NCBI GenBank assembly: GCA_017961325.1
Contig: JAGCXM010000004.1
Location: 1 to 40,746, forward strand
Source: a bacterium
Lineage (GTDB): Bacteria > UBP6 > UBA1177
Direction: 5' to 3'
Length of the DNA: 40,746 nucleotides
In this document: positions 1-7,616 of the stretch, piece by piece
Numbering within the stretch: position 1 is the stretch's first letter
Layout: every line of letters starts with the position of its first letter
The notes under the pieces: generated by a model
The model's database searches: none
The model's input: only the letters and a program-made list of their open reading frames with translations
Told to the model about the DNA's origin: nothing
Program-made: the position numbers and the translations under genes

Positions 1-816
1 AGAATGAATATATTCGGTTGGAACAGAGGAAGACCAGAGCGAGCCGGAGTCGCCTAATTTGCTGTATCTTCCGTCGTAATAATAAGAAGAGTAGTTGCAC
101 TCTCCTCCGCCTCCAAGCGTACAATCATGGCAGCAGCTTGAGCATGTCCAGTAAACATCAAAAGACAAATGGTCGTCCGTTTCGGAAACCTTGCATTGGG
201 AATCCCTTCTCCATTTGAGGAGCATCTTTAATTCATCAATCGTAGGCAGATGCCAGTCTGAATACCCGCATTTGTTCGAATCGTTCAACTTTTTTTCACA
301 GTAATCAAGCGCACTCAGCCAATCCATTGTATCCGTTGTTTTTGGTGACCACCACAGCTTGGCGTCAATTGTAGTGCATGGTTCTTCCGGCTCGCCGCTG
401 TCAGTGTCTGCATCTTCGTCCGGCTGCGAATCAGATGTGTCGGCATCATCAGTTGAATCCGAAGTATCGGGATCGCTGTCAGGTTCTTCGTTGTCGGGCT
501 GTTCCTCCGGCATTGGATCGCCGTCAGGTTCTTCGTTGTCGGGCTGTTCCGGCGTCGAATCGCCGTCATCGCCAGTTTCCGTCAAATTATTATCCGAATC
601 ATTGCCGCTGCCGTTCGGGTCTTTGATGCAGATATTGTCTTCCTCATCGCAAACCAGACCTTTGTTGCAGGTTGCATTCGGGTAACATTCGCCGTAAAGT
701 TCACCCTGTTTTCTGCCGGAATCGGTATTGTCTTTGCTTTCGTTATTACTTGAACTTCCGCAGGAGACTGCGAAAAACAGCGTAAAAAGCGCAAAAACTG
801 CAAAAATTTTCTTCAT
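1..816 (-). CDS. Lcl/DUF1566-domain lipoprotein, 3' part cut by window edge
   Basis: The frame stays open for 272 codons from ATG at 816 to the left edge, so the C-terminus is missing. Residues 1-18 form a signal peptide (MKK, then hydrophobic) ending in a lipobox FAVS-C19, so this should be a lipoprotein anchored in an envelope membrane. A short Cys-rich stretch follows (C44, C50, C56, C63). Residues 78-147 are an acidic Pro/Asp/Glu linker with a 15-residue tandem repeat (EQPDNEEPD). From about residue 154 comes an Lcl-type (DUF1566, C-type-lectin-like) domain, recognisable by W-LSALDYC and YSDWHLPTIDEL (SDWHLP at 186-191). GGGGAAG before the ATG is a good ribosome site. The architecture matches the lipoproteins at the right end of the window. 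The ligand is unknown; a role in surface binding is only inferred from the fold family. Confidence 0.8.
   Translation of the reverse strand, partial: MKKIFAVFALFTLFFAVSCGSSSNNESKDNTDSGRKQGELYGECYPNATCNKGLVCDEEDNICIKDPNGSGNDSDNNLTETGDDGDSTPEQPDNEEPDGDPMPEEQPDNEEPDSDPDTSDSTDDADTSDSQPDEDADTDSGEPEEPCTTIDAKLWWSPKTTDTMDWLSALDYCEKKLNDSNKCGYSDWHLPTIDELKMLLKWRRDSQCKVSETDDHLSFDVYWTCSSCCHDCTLGGGGECNYSSYYYDGRYSKLGDSGSLWSSSVPTEYIHS
479..550 (-). repeat. Two-copy 45-bp in-frame tandem repeat in acidic linker
   Basis: An identical 27-base block occurs at 479-505 and 524-550, giving a period of 45 bp (15 codons, EQPDNEEPDxDPxxx). It lies wholly in the acidic linker of the lipoprotein gene. An in-frame period of this kind lets linker length vary by slippage without breaking the gene. 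Confidence 0.85.
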
Positions 817-859
817 TGTCTTCCCCATATAAAAAACATTTTTTAAACAAAAACGCAGT

Positions 860-887
860 ATTTTAGAAAAAAGCTGCGAAAAAGCAA
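860..887 (-). promoter_or_regulatory. Predicted promoter of the 5' lipoprotein gene
   Basis: On the minus strand TTGCTT (887-882), a 16-bp spacer, then TAAAAT (865-860), followed by ACTG and CGTTTTTG. It lies about 45 bp before the ATG at 816. The arrangement matches several other promoters in this window. Confidence 0.5.
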
Positions 888-890
888 GCT
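867..890 (-). terminator. Possible intrinsic terminator after the antiporter gene
   Basis: On the minus strand a short GC hairpin (GCTTGC / GCAGC with one bulge) is followed by six T. It lies 22 bp after the antiporter stop and overlaps the -35 box of the next promoter. The stem is short, so this is a weak call. Confidence 0.35.
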
Positions 891-911
891 GTTTCCACTT
901 GTTTCCGGCTC

Positions 912-2195
912 TCACAGCCTTATTCGGTCAGCCTTATGCTTCTCAATGACAGCGAAAACCTTTTTCGTGGTAAGTCCCTGAACCACGATCGTAAAATACA
1001 TTGTTACGCTCGTTACTATGATCACGACATTGTAGCTCGAGAGCGGAAGAAATTCGGCTGTGCTGAGCGCCAGCGCCAGCGAAAGACCGCCTTTGAGTGC
1101 GCTCCAGGTCATAAGCGTTGTAAATTCCATCGTGTTGTAGCGGTTCGGAATCTTGTGTTTTCCGATAATAAGAGCCGAAGTACCGACACCGAGAAAACGC
1201 GCCGCCATATTTATCAGAATTGCTCCGAAGACAAGGGCCGCTATCAGCGGATGGTGCGGCAGGTTCAGCACTGCGCATCCTATCAGAATGAATAGGATAT
1301 TGTTGAGCAGCGTATCGGTCAGATGCCAGAAATCATCGTACCAGTCCTTTGGATCCACCACTTTTCGCCACTCCTCATATCTCGCCATATTTTTCGAGAA
1401 ATAGATCCCGCATACTACAGACGCGATAACGCCGGAGCAGCCGAGAGTTTCACAGATTATATATGCCGCAACAACATCGAGAAGGCTTATCAGAATGTGC
1501 AGCATCGGATTGTTGCTGGCACGCAGGAGCCTGAACATAAGGAACGAAACCGCAAGCCCTACAGCCACCGCGCCCAGAAGCTCCTTCGCCATAAGCACCG
1601 GAAAGCTCAGGTCCGAAACATCGTTGACGATATTTTTGACGCACACAAATACTGCGACACCGGTTCCGTCGTTAAAAAGCGACTCTCCTTCTATGACTGT
1701 CGATACGTTTTTGGAAAGCCCGGCCTTTTTGAGAATGCTCGTCGCCGCGATCGGGTCGGTAGGCGAAACTATGCAGCCGAGCAGTATGCAGAGCCATATT
1801 GAAAAATCGAGGCTAAAGAGAAGAGAAAAAAGATAGAATATCCCTCCGTAGACGAATGTTGAAATTACGGTGGAGAGCAGTGCGAGCATGCTTATCGGCT
1901 TAATGTTTTTCACGAAGCGGTTGAAGTTGACTCCGCTCGCACCCGAAAAGAGCATGAAGCACAGGATCCCGTCCATCAGGAATTCCTGAAAATTGAAGTC
2001 GGCTATCCTGCCGACCATACTCGTCTCGAAATCAATGAAACCCAAGGCTTCAAGTGTCTTCACGAAGCCGGCGATCAGGAATGAAAAAAGCACAAGGGCT
2101 ATATCGTTTGATATTTTAAAGGTTTTTTCGTTGAATACAGTGATCGCAACAATCATGAAGAGTATGAAAAGCAGTCCGGACAGCAGGTGTTCCAT
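912..2195 (-). CDS. NhaP-type Na+(K+)/H+ antiporter, CPA1 family
   Basis: A 427-residue polytopic inner-membrane protein, hydrophobic throughout with about 12 candidate membrane segments. The CPA1 core is clear: SPTDPIAA at 144-151, then GESLFNDGTG at 170-179 with the Asn-Asp pair 175-176 expected to bind and exchange cation against protons. A late conserved segment reads TLMTWSALKGGLSLALAL. Length fits short CPA1 members that lack a large cytosolic tail. It starts 20 bp after the trkA stop on the same strand, so the two are very likely co-transcribed. TrkA-type RCK proteins regulate cation transporters, so the neighbour may gate this antiporter. Whether Na+ or K+ is carried cannot be read from the sequence. 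Confidence 0.88.
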   Translation of the reverse strand: MEHLLSGLLFILFMIVAITVFNEKTFKISNDIALVLFSFLIAGFVKTLEALGFIDFETSMVGRIADFNFQEFLMDGILCFMLFSGASGVNFNRFVKNIKPISMLALLSTVISTFVYGGIFYLFSLLFSLDFSIWLCILLGCIVSPTDPIAATSILKKAGLSKNVSTVIEGESLFNDGTGVAVFVCVKNIVNDVSDLSFPVLMAKELLGAVAVGLAVSFLMFRLLRASNNPMLHILISLLDVVAAYIICETLGCSGVIASVVCGIYFSKNMARYEEWRKVVDPKDWYDDFWHLTDTLLNNILFILIGCAVLNLPHHPLIAALVFGAILINMAARFLGVGTSALIIGKHKIPNRYNTMEFTTLMTWSALKGGLSLALALSTAEFLPLSSYNVVIIVTSVTMYFTIVVQGLTTKKVFAVIEKHKADRIRL

Positions 2196-2215
2196 ATTAC
2201 AACTTCCGCAAATCT

Positions 2216-3583
2216 TTATCCGACGATATCGGCGAGGCTCAGGATCCTGTGCTCCGCCGAAACGACTATGACATGATCCCCTGGCAGAATCTTCGAGTTT
2301 CCGCCTGCGATCTCGACACTCTTGCCGCGCATGATGACCGCAATCAGTATGCCGGGCTTCAGCTTGAAGGACTCGTCCCTGAACAGTATCCCCTGAAGCT
2401 TGAAATCAGTTCCGACCTCGAATTCCGCAGCCTCTATCGATCCGGAATTAAGGGCATAGAGCCACTTCATCGAACCGTTAGTCTCATCAGTTCCTTTGTC
2501 AATCAGGCGCACATCCTTGATTATGTCGATAAGCGCTACGTCCTGCGTCGAAAAAACATGGTTTATACCGCTTTTTTTAAGCATCGTTTCATAATCGATA
2601 TTTTTGATTACAGCGGCGATCCTGCCAGTTCCGAAGGACCTCGCGAACATTGATATTACAAGGTTTTCCTCATCACGGCTGGTTGCAGCCACGCAGGCGT
2701 CTGCCCCTTTCAGCTCCTTCTCCATAAGCTCCGAATCAGTTCCGTCGCCGTTGACGATATCCGCCTTCGGAAAGCACTCGAGCATCTGACGGCAGCGCCC
2801 CTCGTCATTGTCGATAACCGTAACTTTGATCCCGCGTCTGAGCAGTATTCCCGTCATATAGTAACCGACATTGCTGGCTCCGACTATAACGGCCTTTTTC
2901 AGCCTTCTCTCGGTGATCCTCAGCTTATTCAGCGTTTTTTCCATATCCGCTTCCGTTGCGGTGAAGACGATCTTGTCGCCGGTTTTGATCTCATCCTGAC
3001 CGGACGGGGTGAACACTCTGCCTCCGCGGTCAATTGCACAGATCAGTATCTTTGCATCAAGCACCTTCTGGACGGAGGGAAGCTTCACACCGGCCAGAAC
3101 TCCGTTTCCGCATATCTCGACCGCAGACAGATGAACGGCTCCGTTTCCGAACATCTCCCGCTCGACGGTCTCGGCATAGCGCAGCATCTTGATTCCGACC
3201 TCGGCTGCCGCCCTGTCAGGATTGATTAGAAGATCGACACCGAGTTTATCAGTCAGAAAGCTTATCTCCTTTTCGTATTCAGGCCCCCTGACAGCCGCTA
3301 TCGTGCGCTTTACTCCCAGTTTTTTAGCCGCGCTGCAGCATAGAATGTTCGTTTCGTCGTTCTTTGTTACCGCCACAAACACTGAAGCCGAATCAATGCC
3401 GCATTTTCTGAGCAGCTCGGAACAGCACCCGTTGCCGACATAGCCGTTGCAGTCAAATGCATCGGTAATGGCGTCGACTTTCTCAGGATTTCTGTCAATG
3501 ACCACAAGATCGTAACCTTCTTTAGTGATATGTCTGGCGAGCGCAAACCCTACCTTGCTGGCTCCGACAATTATTACTCTCAT
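2216..3583 (-). CDS. trkA: TrkA-like protein with two RCK (NAD-binding plus ligand) units
   Basis: 455 residues with the internal duplication typical of TrkA. Residues 1-6 begin a Rossmann fold (MRVIIVGASKVG) with the acidic ribose-binding residue in VVIDRNPEK. A second Rossmann half starts near residue 231 (KAVIVGASNVGYYMTG) with TVIDNDEGR. Each half ends in a TrkA-C type domain (GDKIVFTA and GDHVIVVSAE). In the family this soluble protein sits on the cytosolic side of the TrkH/KtrB K+ channel and gates it in response to NAD(H) or ATP. No TrkH is present in the window; the partner immediately downstream is a CPA1 antiporter, so that may be what it regulates. The start ATG at 3583 follows the ankyrin gene stop by 27 bp. 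Confidence 0.9.
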   Translation of the reverse strand: MRVIIVGASKVGFALARHITKEGYDLVVIDRNPEKVDAITDAFDCNGYVGNGCCSELLRKCGIDSASVFVAVTKNDETNILCCSAAKKLGVKRTIAAVRGPEYEKEISFLTDKLGVDLLINPDRAAAEVGIKMLRYAETVEREMFGNGAVHLSAVEICGNGVLAGVKLPSVQKVLDAKILICAIDRGGRVFTPSGQDEIKTGDKIVFTATEADMEKTLNKLRITERRLKKAVIVGASNVGYYMTGILLRRGIKVTVIDNDEGRCRQMLECFPKADIVNGDGTDSELMEKELKGADACVAATSRDEENLVISMFARSFGTGRIAAVIKNIDYETMLKKSGINHVFSTQDVALIDIIKDVRLIDKGTDETNGSMKWLYALNSGSIEAAEFEVGTDFKLQGILFRDESFKLKPGILIAVIMRGKSVEIAGGNSKILPGDHVIVVSAEHRILSLADIVG

Positions 3584-3610
3584 GCCTTCCCTCTCATACC
3601 CTGAAAAAAT

Positions 3611-4732
3611 TTACTGCCACCCCTTTTCGGCTTCGGAAAGTATTCTCACAAATGTCAATTTGTTTTCCGATTTTGCAATATCGAGCGCCGTTTTGCCGTC
3701 GACCTGCCTTAAAGTCGGATCGGCACCGAGTTCGAGAAGCCTTTTTGCAACAGAAAAAAGGTCGTTTCTTACTGCATAAATCAAAGCGGTGTTACCGAAA
3801 TCGTCGCTTGCATCAAGATCTGATTTTTTTAAAAGAATATAATTTACAAGTTCCTGATTTTTAGATTCAATCGCAACCATAAGAGCCGTTTTACCATCCT
3901 GATATTTGTAATTAAAATCGACACTTATGCCTGATTTCAGAAGAACGAGCGCAGCATCGAAACGGGCATTGTACATGGACAAGACGAAAAGATTCGCCTT
4001 GGGATTCCTGAAGTATTTTCCGTTAGGATCGGCACCGTTTTCAAGCAGAAGCTTCAGAACTTCGGCATAACCCTTTTCAGTTGCAATTACAACAGCCGCC
4101 TTGCCGTTTTTATCAGTGGCTTTTACGTCTGCACCTTCCGAAATCAGGGTTCTGACCGCTTTTGAATCACCCTTCTCCACCGCGTTTATGAAATCAATCG
4201 GCAGAGTGTTCTTTTTGCTCAGAATTCTGAAAGTTTCCTGCGCCCTCGCGTCGATCGCATAGTCAAGAGCTGTTTTTCCGACTTTTGAAACCGTCTTTTC
4301 GCTGAAACCAGATTTTAAAAGTTTATTCAATAATTCCGCATTGTTGGCTTCAGCTGCATACATCAGCGCGTTCTTCTCGTTCAAATCCTCGGCCTTAAGG
4401 TTTGCACCGGCTTTTATGAGCATCCCCACAAGCCGCATATTTTTTAAGGATATCGCGTGGAGAAGCGCAGTTTTGCCGTCAGGCCCCTTGAGTTCGAGAT
4501 TGACTCCGTGCTTTATGAAAAATTCAGCCATTTTTATGTCGCCGGATGTCACAGCCGTGACAAAAAGCGGCCACTCTTCATCTATAAAATTTATATCGGC
4601 ACCCTTTGCAAATAAATCGGATACCGTTTTGACGTTTCCTGCCTGAACTGCGGCGGAAAAGGATTCGTTCAAATCCTCGGCAGCAGCAGAAAACAGAAAA
4701 AATATCGAAAAAACAACGAAAAAGATCTTCAT
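3611..4732 (-). CDS. Exported ankyrin-repeat protein
   Basis: 373 residues. A signal peptide (MKIFFVVFSIFFLFSAAA) with a likely cleavage near residue 18 and no lipobox points to a soluble periplasmic protein. The remainder is about ten ankyrin repeats of about 33 residues, seen as recurring G-A-D/N-x-N/D and G-K-T-A-L motifs (for example DGKTALLHAISLKN, DGKTALMVAIESKN, FGNTALIYAVRND, DGKTALDIAKSEN). Ankyrin repeats bind proteins; no catalytic domain is visible. It is the first gene of a probable ankyrin-trkA-antiporter operon, with its own predicted promoter at 4758-4785. The partner is unknown. Confidence 0.85.
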   Translation of the reverse strand: MKIFFVVFSIFFLFSAAAEDLNESFSAAVQAGNVKTVSDLFAKGADINFIDEEWPLFVTAVTSGDIKMAEFFIKHGVNLELKGPDGKTALLHAISLKNMRLVGMLIKAGANLKAEDLNEKNALMYAAEANNAELLNKLLKSGFSEKTVSKVGKTALDYAIDARAQETFRILSKKNTLPIDFINAVEKGDSKAVRTLISEGADVKATDKNGKAAVVIATEKGYAEVLKLLLENGADPNGKYFRNPKANLFVLSMYNARFDAALVLLKSGISVDFNYKYQDGKTALMVAIESKNQELVNYILLKKSDLDASDDFGNTALIYAVRNDLFSVAKRLLELGADPTLRQVDGKTALDIAKSENKLTFVRILSEAEKGWQ

Positions 4733-4757
4733 CCCGAACTCCTACAAAAAACGAAGT

Positions 4758-4785
4758 ATTATACTCAACTAAAAGTTATAATCAA
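4758..4785 (-). promoter_or_regulatory. Predicted promoter of ankyrin-trkA-antiporter operon
   Basis: Minus strand: TTGATT (4785-4780), a 16-bp spacer, TATAAT (4763-4758), then ACTT and CGTTTTTTG. The ATG lies 26 bp after the -10 box. It is the best -10 match in the window. Confidence 0.6.
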
Positions 4786-4800
4786 AAAACCCGATAATCT

Positions 4801-4828
4801 TTCACTGTCGGAAAATTTGTGCTAAAAA
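4801..4828 (+). promoter_or_regulatory. Predicted promoter of the HAD hydrolase gene
   Basis: TTCACT (4801-4806), a 16-bp spacer, TAAAAA (4823-4828), then CAGG and CGTGAAAG. Boxes are weaker than elsewhere, but spacing and the following CGT fit the local pattern. It is divergent from the ankyrin promoter. Confidence 0.35.
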
Positions 4829-4868
4829 CAGGCGTGAAAGTTTTTTTGAATTATTTTTGTGAGGAATT

Positions 4869-5516
4869 ATGCAAGTAAAATCAATTATTTTTGATATGGA
4901 CGGAACGCTTCTAGACACTTTGGACATCATTTCAAGAACGAACAACAGGATTCTTCAGCTCCACGGTTTTCCGACTCATCCGCTTGACGAATACAGAAAT
5001 TTCGTCGGAGACGGAATGAGGATGCTGCTCAGGCGCGCTCTGCCGGAAGGCACAGGCGAAGACGTGATAACAGCTCTTTTGCCTGAAGTTCTCGATCTTT
5101 ACCACGAAGAGGGCGTCGGCACCATACCGCCATATTCCGGAATCAGGGAAACGCTGACAAAATTAATCGAAAAAGGCGTGAAAATTTCAATCCTTACAAA
5201 TAAAGAGCACAAATATGCGCTTCTCAATGCCGAAACCATTCTCGGTGAATTTCACTTTGACGCGATTCTTGGAGAACGTCCGGGAAAACCTCTGAAACCC
5301 GCTCCCTACGGAATATTCGAGATAGCGGAGATCACGAAAGTCCCCCTGTCGCAGACTGTTTACGCAGGTGACATGAAAACCGACATCCTGACTGCAAAAA
5401 ATGCCGGTGTAACTTCCGCAGGATGCCTCTGGGGATTCGGCAGAAAAGAGGATCTGACAGCTCTCGGGGCAGATTTTCTTATATCAAAACCTGAAGAACT
5501 TCTTGATTTGTTGTAA
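4869..5516 (+). CDS. HAD-superfamily phosphatase, phosphoglycolate-phosphatase-like
   Basis: 215 residues with all four HAD motifs. Motif I is FDMDGTLLDT (nucleophile D9, acid/base D11), motif II is ILTNK (T110), motif III Lys is in PLKPAP (K143), and motif IV is GDMKTD (167-172). The cap between residues 17 and about 85 is a small alpha-helical type, as in Gph/PGMB-like enzymes. The expected reaction is hydrolysis of a small phosphomonoester in the cytosol; phosphoglycolate is the commonest substrate for this shape, but specificity cannot be read here. It has a GAGGA ribosome site. It lies just upstream of thiS, which raises the option of a thiamine-related phosphatase, although thiS seems to have its own promoter. 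Confidence 0.85.
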   Translation: MQVKSIIFDMDGTLLDTLDIISRTNNRILQLHGFPTHPLDEYRNFVGDGMRMLLRRALPEGTGEDVITALLPEVLDLYHEEGVGTIPPYSGIRETLTKLIEKGVKISILTNKEHKYALLNAETILGEFHFDAILGERPGKPLKPAPYGIFEIAEITKVPLSQTVYAGDMKTDILTAKNAGVTSAGCLWGFGRKEDLTALGADFLISKPEELLDLL

Positions 5517-5530
5517 AAAATGATTAATAA
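5503..5530 (+). promoter_or_regulatory. Predicted promoter of thiS operon
   Basis: TTGATT (5503-5508) inside the end of the HAD gene, a 16-bp spacer, TAATAA (5525-5530), then AACC and GCGTATTTG. Only 29 bp separate it from the thiS ATG, leaving no room for a TPP riboswitch. Confidence 0.45.
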
Positions 5531-5559
5531 AACCGCGTATTTGTCTGTGGAGGTGATTT

Positions 5560-5754
5560 ATGGTCAAATTAAACGGTCAGGAAATTGACGCGGCGGGAAG
5601 AACTGTTTCCGAAATCATCGAAAAAGAGGGCTACAACGCTGCGAGACTGGCGGTAGAACTCAACGGAAACATAGTTCCGAAGGCGAAATACGCCGAAACT
5701 GTCGTCAGGGAAAACGATGTCATTGAAATCGTCCGTTTCGTGGGAGGCGGCTAA
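5560..5754 (+). CDS. thiS: ThiS sulfur carrier protein
   Basis: 64 residues, the usual ThiS size, with a ubiquitin-like beta-grasp pattern and the C-terminal Gly-Gly tail (RFVGGG). In thiamine synthesis the C-terminal glycine is adenylated by ThiF, then converted to a thiocarboxylate that donates sulfur to the thiazole built by ThiG. A strong GGAGGTG ribosome site precedes the ATG by 7 bp. The stop overlaps the thiF start (TAATG), which is expected for translational coupling. The last residues read GGG rather than GG; the terminal pair still satisfies the requirement. Confidence 0.93.
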   Translation: MVKLNGQEIDAAGRTVSEIIEKEGYNAARLAVELNGNIVPKAKYAETVVRENDVIEIVRFVGGG

Positions 5755-6389
5755 TGTTCCCTTCAAAAGAAGAGTTTTTCAACGGTCTTGCTGCAAAACA
5801 CGGGTCTGAACTTCAGAAAAAGTTCGCAGCGGCTTCGGTCGCTGTCTGCGGCGCAGGCGGGCTCGGCTCAAATATCGCGATCGCTCTGGCGAGAGCAGGG
5901 ATAGGACGGCTCAGGATCATCGATTTCGACAAAATTGAAATCACGAATCTTAACCGTCAGCAGTATTTTGCGGACCAGATCGGCTTGTTCAAGGCAGTTG
6001 CTTTGAAAGAAAATCTGGCAAAAATAGCTCCTTACTGCGAAGTTTCGGCGGAAGTTACGGAAATCACAGAAGAAAACGTAACAGAACTTCTCAAAGGCTT
6101 TCCGATAGTCTGCGAGGCTTTTGACAAGGCCGAGGCTAAGGCGATGCTCGTGAACGCGATCCTGGAAAATATGCCTGAGACTTATCTTGTTTCAGGTTCG
6201 GGAATGGCAAGCCTAAACTCTGCAAATCTCATAAAAACGAGAAAAATCACTGATAAATTCTATCTTTGCGGAGACCTCACGAACGATGTCGATGCAGGAA
6301 ACGGCCTTTTCGGAGCGAGAGTCCTTGTCTGCGCGGCACATCAGGCACATGCGGTTCTCAGGATTATCGCCGGTGAATTTGAAGCATAA
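5754..6389 (+). CDS. thiF: ThiF, ThiS adenylyltransferase (short E1-like form)
   Basis: 211 residues. The nucleotide-binding loop GAGGLGSN is at 33-40, the acidic pair in DFDK at 57-60, and NLNRQQY (65-71) carries the arginine that contacts ATP in E1-like enzymes. It activates the ThiS C-terminus with ATP. The length and the absence of two CxxC zinc knuckles place it with the short ThiF-like family found beside thiS/G/H in many anaerobes, rather than the 240-residue proteobacterial ThiF/MoeB type. Its start overlaps the thiS stop by one base, and the next gene follows after 9 bp. Confidence 0.9.
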   Translation: MFPSKEEFFNGLAAKHGSELQKKFAAASVAVCGAGGLGSNIAIALARAGIGRLRIIDFDKIEITNLNRQQYFADQIGLFKAVALKENLAKIAPYCEVSAEVTEITEENVTELLKGFPIVCEAFDKAEAKAMLVNAILENMPETYLVSGSGMASLNSANLIKTRKITDKFYLCGDLTNDVDAGNGLFGARVLVCAAHQAHAVLRIIAGEFEA

Positions 6390-6398
6390 GGAGGAAAA

Positions 6399-7148
6399 AT
6401 GAACAATTTCGCAAAATTCAAAAAAATCGACGCACATTCTCACATCGGCTTTTTCGGAAGCCCGTTCAATGTAAATTTCGATGCGGATATGCTGGAAAAG
6501 CAGATGGCGGACTACAACATCGAAAAAACTATCCTCTGTCCGGCGGCATGCACGCTGAATGAAGAGCTCAACGACGCTTTCAAAAAGATGCCCGGCAAGA
6601 TAATCCCGCTCTGCTGGGTCAACGCGAATTCCGGTAACGGGGCTTACGACATGCTTGAGCACTATCTGCGCGACGAGAAGTTCGCAGGGGTCAAGATGCA
6701 GCCTCTTTTCGACGCCTTCACGGCCGATTCGCCTATGGTCGATCCTATCATGGAAATAGCAAAAAAATACGACAAACCCGTCTTCATTCACTGCGGTCAT
6801 CCGCCGTTCTCGCTTCCGTGGCAGATAGGCCTTCTTGCAGAGCGTCATCCGCAGGTCAGGGTCGTAATGATCCACATGGGTCACGGCCACGGAGTCTATA
6901 TCGACGGCAGCATCACGATGGCGAAAAAGGTCGATAACCTCATGCTTGAATGTTCAGGAATGCCGATGGGCTGCCAGATCAAAAACGCCTACGAAACAGT
7001 CGGCAGCGGACGCGTTATGTTCGGCATCGATTCTCCGTTCCACCATCCGACAGTAGAGATCCAGCGCGTAATGTCATGCGGACTGAACGACTCCCAGCTT
7101 GAAGACGTTTTCTACAACAACGCCGCGAAATTTATGGGGATGAAGTAA
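6399..7148 (+). CDS. Metal-dependent amidohydrolase (Amidohydro_2 type) in the thi operon
   Basis: 249 residues forming one TIM-barrel hydrolase domain. Metal ligands typical of the family are visible: HSH at 13-15 (H13, H15), H131 in FIHCGH, H159/H162 in IHMGHGH and D211 in GIDSPF; K99 in GVKMQP may be an extra ligand. Members hydrolyse or decarboxylate small carbonyl compounds; the substrate here is unknown. It has an AAGGAGG ribosome site and begins 9 bp after thiF, so it is translated from the thiS-thiF message. It lies where thiG would be expected. A role in thiamine salvage or in processing a thiazole by-product is conceivable but is inference from position alone. Confidence 0.8.
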   Translation: MNNFAKFKKIDAHSHIGFFGSPFNVNFDADMLEKQMADYNIEKTILCPAACTLNEELNDAFKKMPGKIIPLCWVNANSGNGAYDMLEHYLRDEKFAGVKMQPLFDAFTADSPMVDPIMEIAKKYDKPVFIHCGHPPFSLPWQIGLLAERHPQVRVVMIHMGHGHGVYIDGSITMAKKVDNLMLECSGMPMGCQIKNAYETVGSGRVMFGIDSPFHHPTVEIQRVMSCGLNDSQLEDVFYNNAAKFMGMK

Positions 7149-7151
7149 ATC

Positions 7152-7212
7152 TATCGGCAAGATTTTTAGCAAAAAAGCTTGAAAAAGGCAACTTTTTTGC
7201 CGATACCGGCAA
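7152..7212 (+). terminator. Nested, mutually exclusive hairpins after the amidohydrolase
   Basis: Three perfect stems compete. TATCGGCAA (7152-7160) pairs with TTGCCGATA (7197-7205). GCAAAAAAG (7169-7177) pairs with CTTTTTTGC (7192-7200). TTGCCG (7197-7202) pairs with CGGCAA (7207-7212). They begin 3 bp after the stop codon. The T-run lies inside the stem rather than after it, so this is not a textbook terminator, though end-of-operon processing is the simplest role. Confidence 0.5.
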
Positions 7213-7515
7213 GAAAATGGGGTTCTATCGTGAAATCAAATTGATTTATTCTTCACAAATTCCGCAGAATTTCAGTAATCCACGATTAATACATGATTTC
7301 AAAGCTGAGATTTCAGTTTTAGAACGGGCATAAATCATTATGAAAACGCAAATAATATTTAAAGAATATCCCCAAAATAAAGCATTTTTTATTTAAGTCC
7401 GCATAAAATGTCAGAGCTCAAACAGAGGATATTGTCGAAAAATTACCTAAAATTGAGTTTTAAATATAAAAATGGACGACATCTTGCGTTTGCGCTTATT
7501 TTTCTGTACAACATC

Positions 7516-7543
7516 TTGATTTTTTCTTTTTATTATGTAAACT
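7516..7543 (+). promoter_or_regulatory. Predicted promoter of the accessory three-gene cassette
   Basis: TTGATT (7516-7521), a 16-bp spacer, TAAACT (7538-7543), then AACC and GCAATTTAA. It lies 73 bp before the first ATG of the cassette. Its geometry matches the host-type promoters in the window. Confidence 0.45.
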
Positions 7544-7616
7544 AACCGCAATTTAATCCACGTTGGAGGGAGAATGTTGGAATTGAAGATCGGTAGAGTG
7601 TTAGAAGGAGGGAAAA

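Larger units (their letters stand above)
7149..7616 (+). other. 468-bp gene-free stretch between amidohydrolase and accessory block 1
   Basis: The left 60 bp hold hairpins that can act as a terminator. The rest is strongly AT-rich and marks the switch from thi-operon base composition to the accessory block. A 45-codon ORF (7408-7545) encodes a peptide with a C-terminal hydrophobic stretch but has no ribosome site, so it is not called as a gene. The right end holds the predicted promoter at 7516-7543 and a GGAGGG site before the next gene. Confidence 0.6.

Noticed and set aside
315-685. Ser-rich and Arg-rich frames over the lipoprotein linker
   Set aside because: Shadows of the repetitive acidic linker; the minus-strand lipoprotein frame has signal peptide, lipobox and Lcl domain.
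7408-7545. 45-codon ORF with a hydrophobic C-terminus, toxin-peptide-like
   Set aside because: No ribosome site and it overlaps the predicted promoter of the next gene; could be chance in AT-rich DNA.
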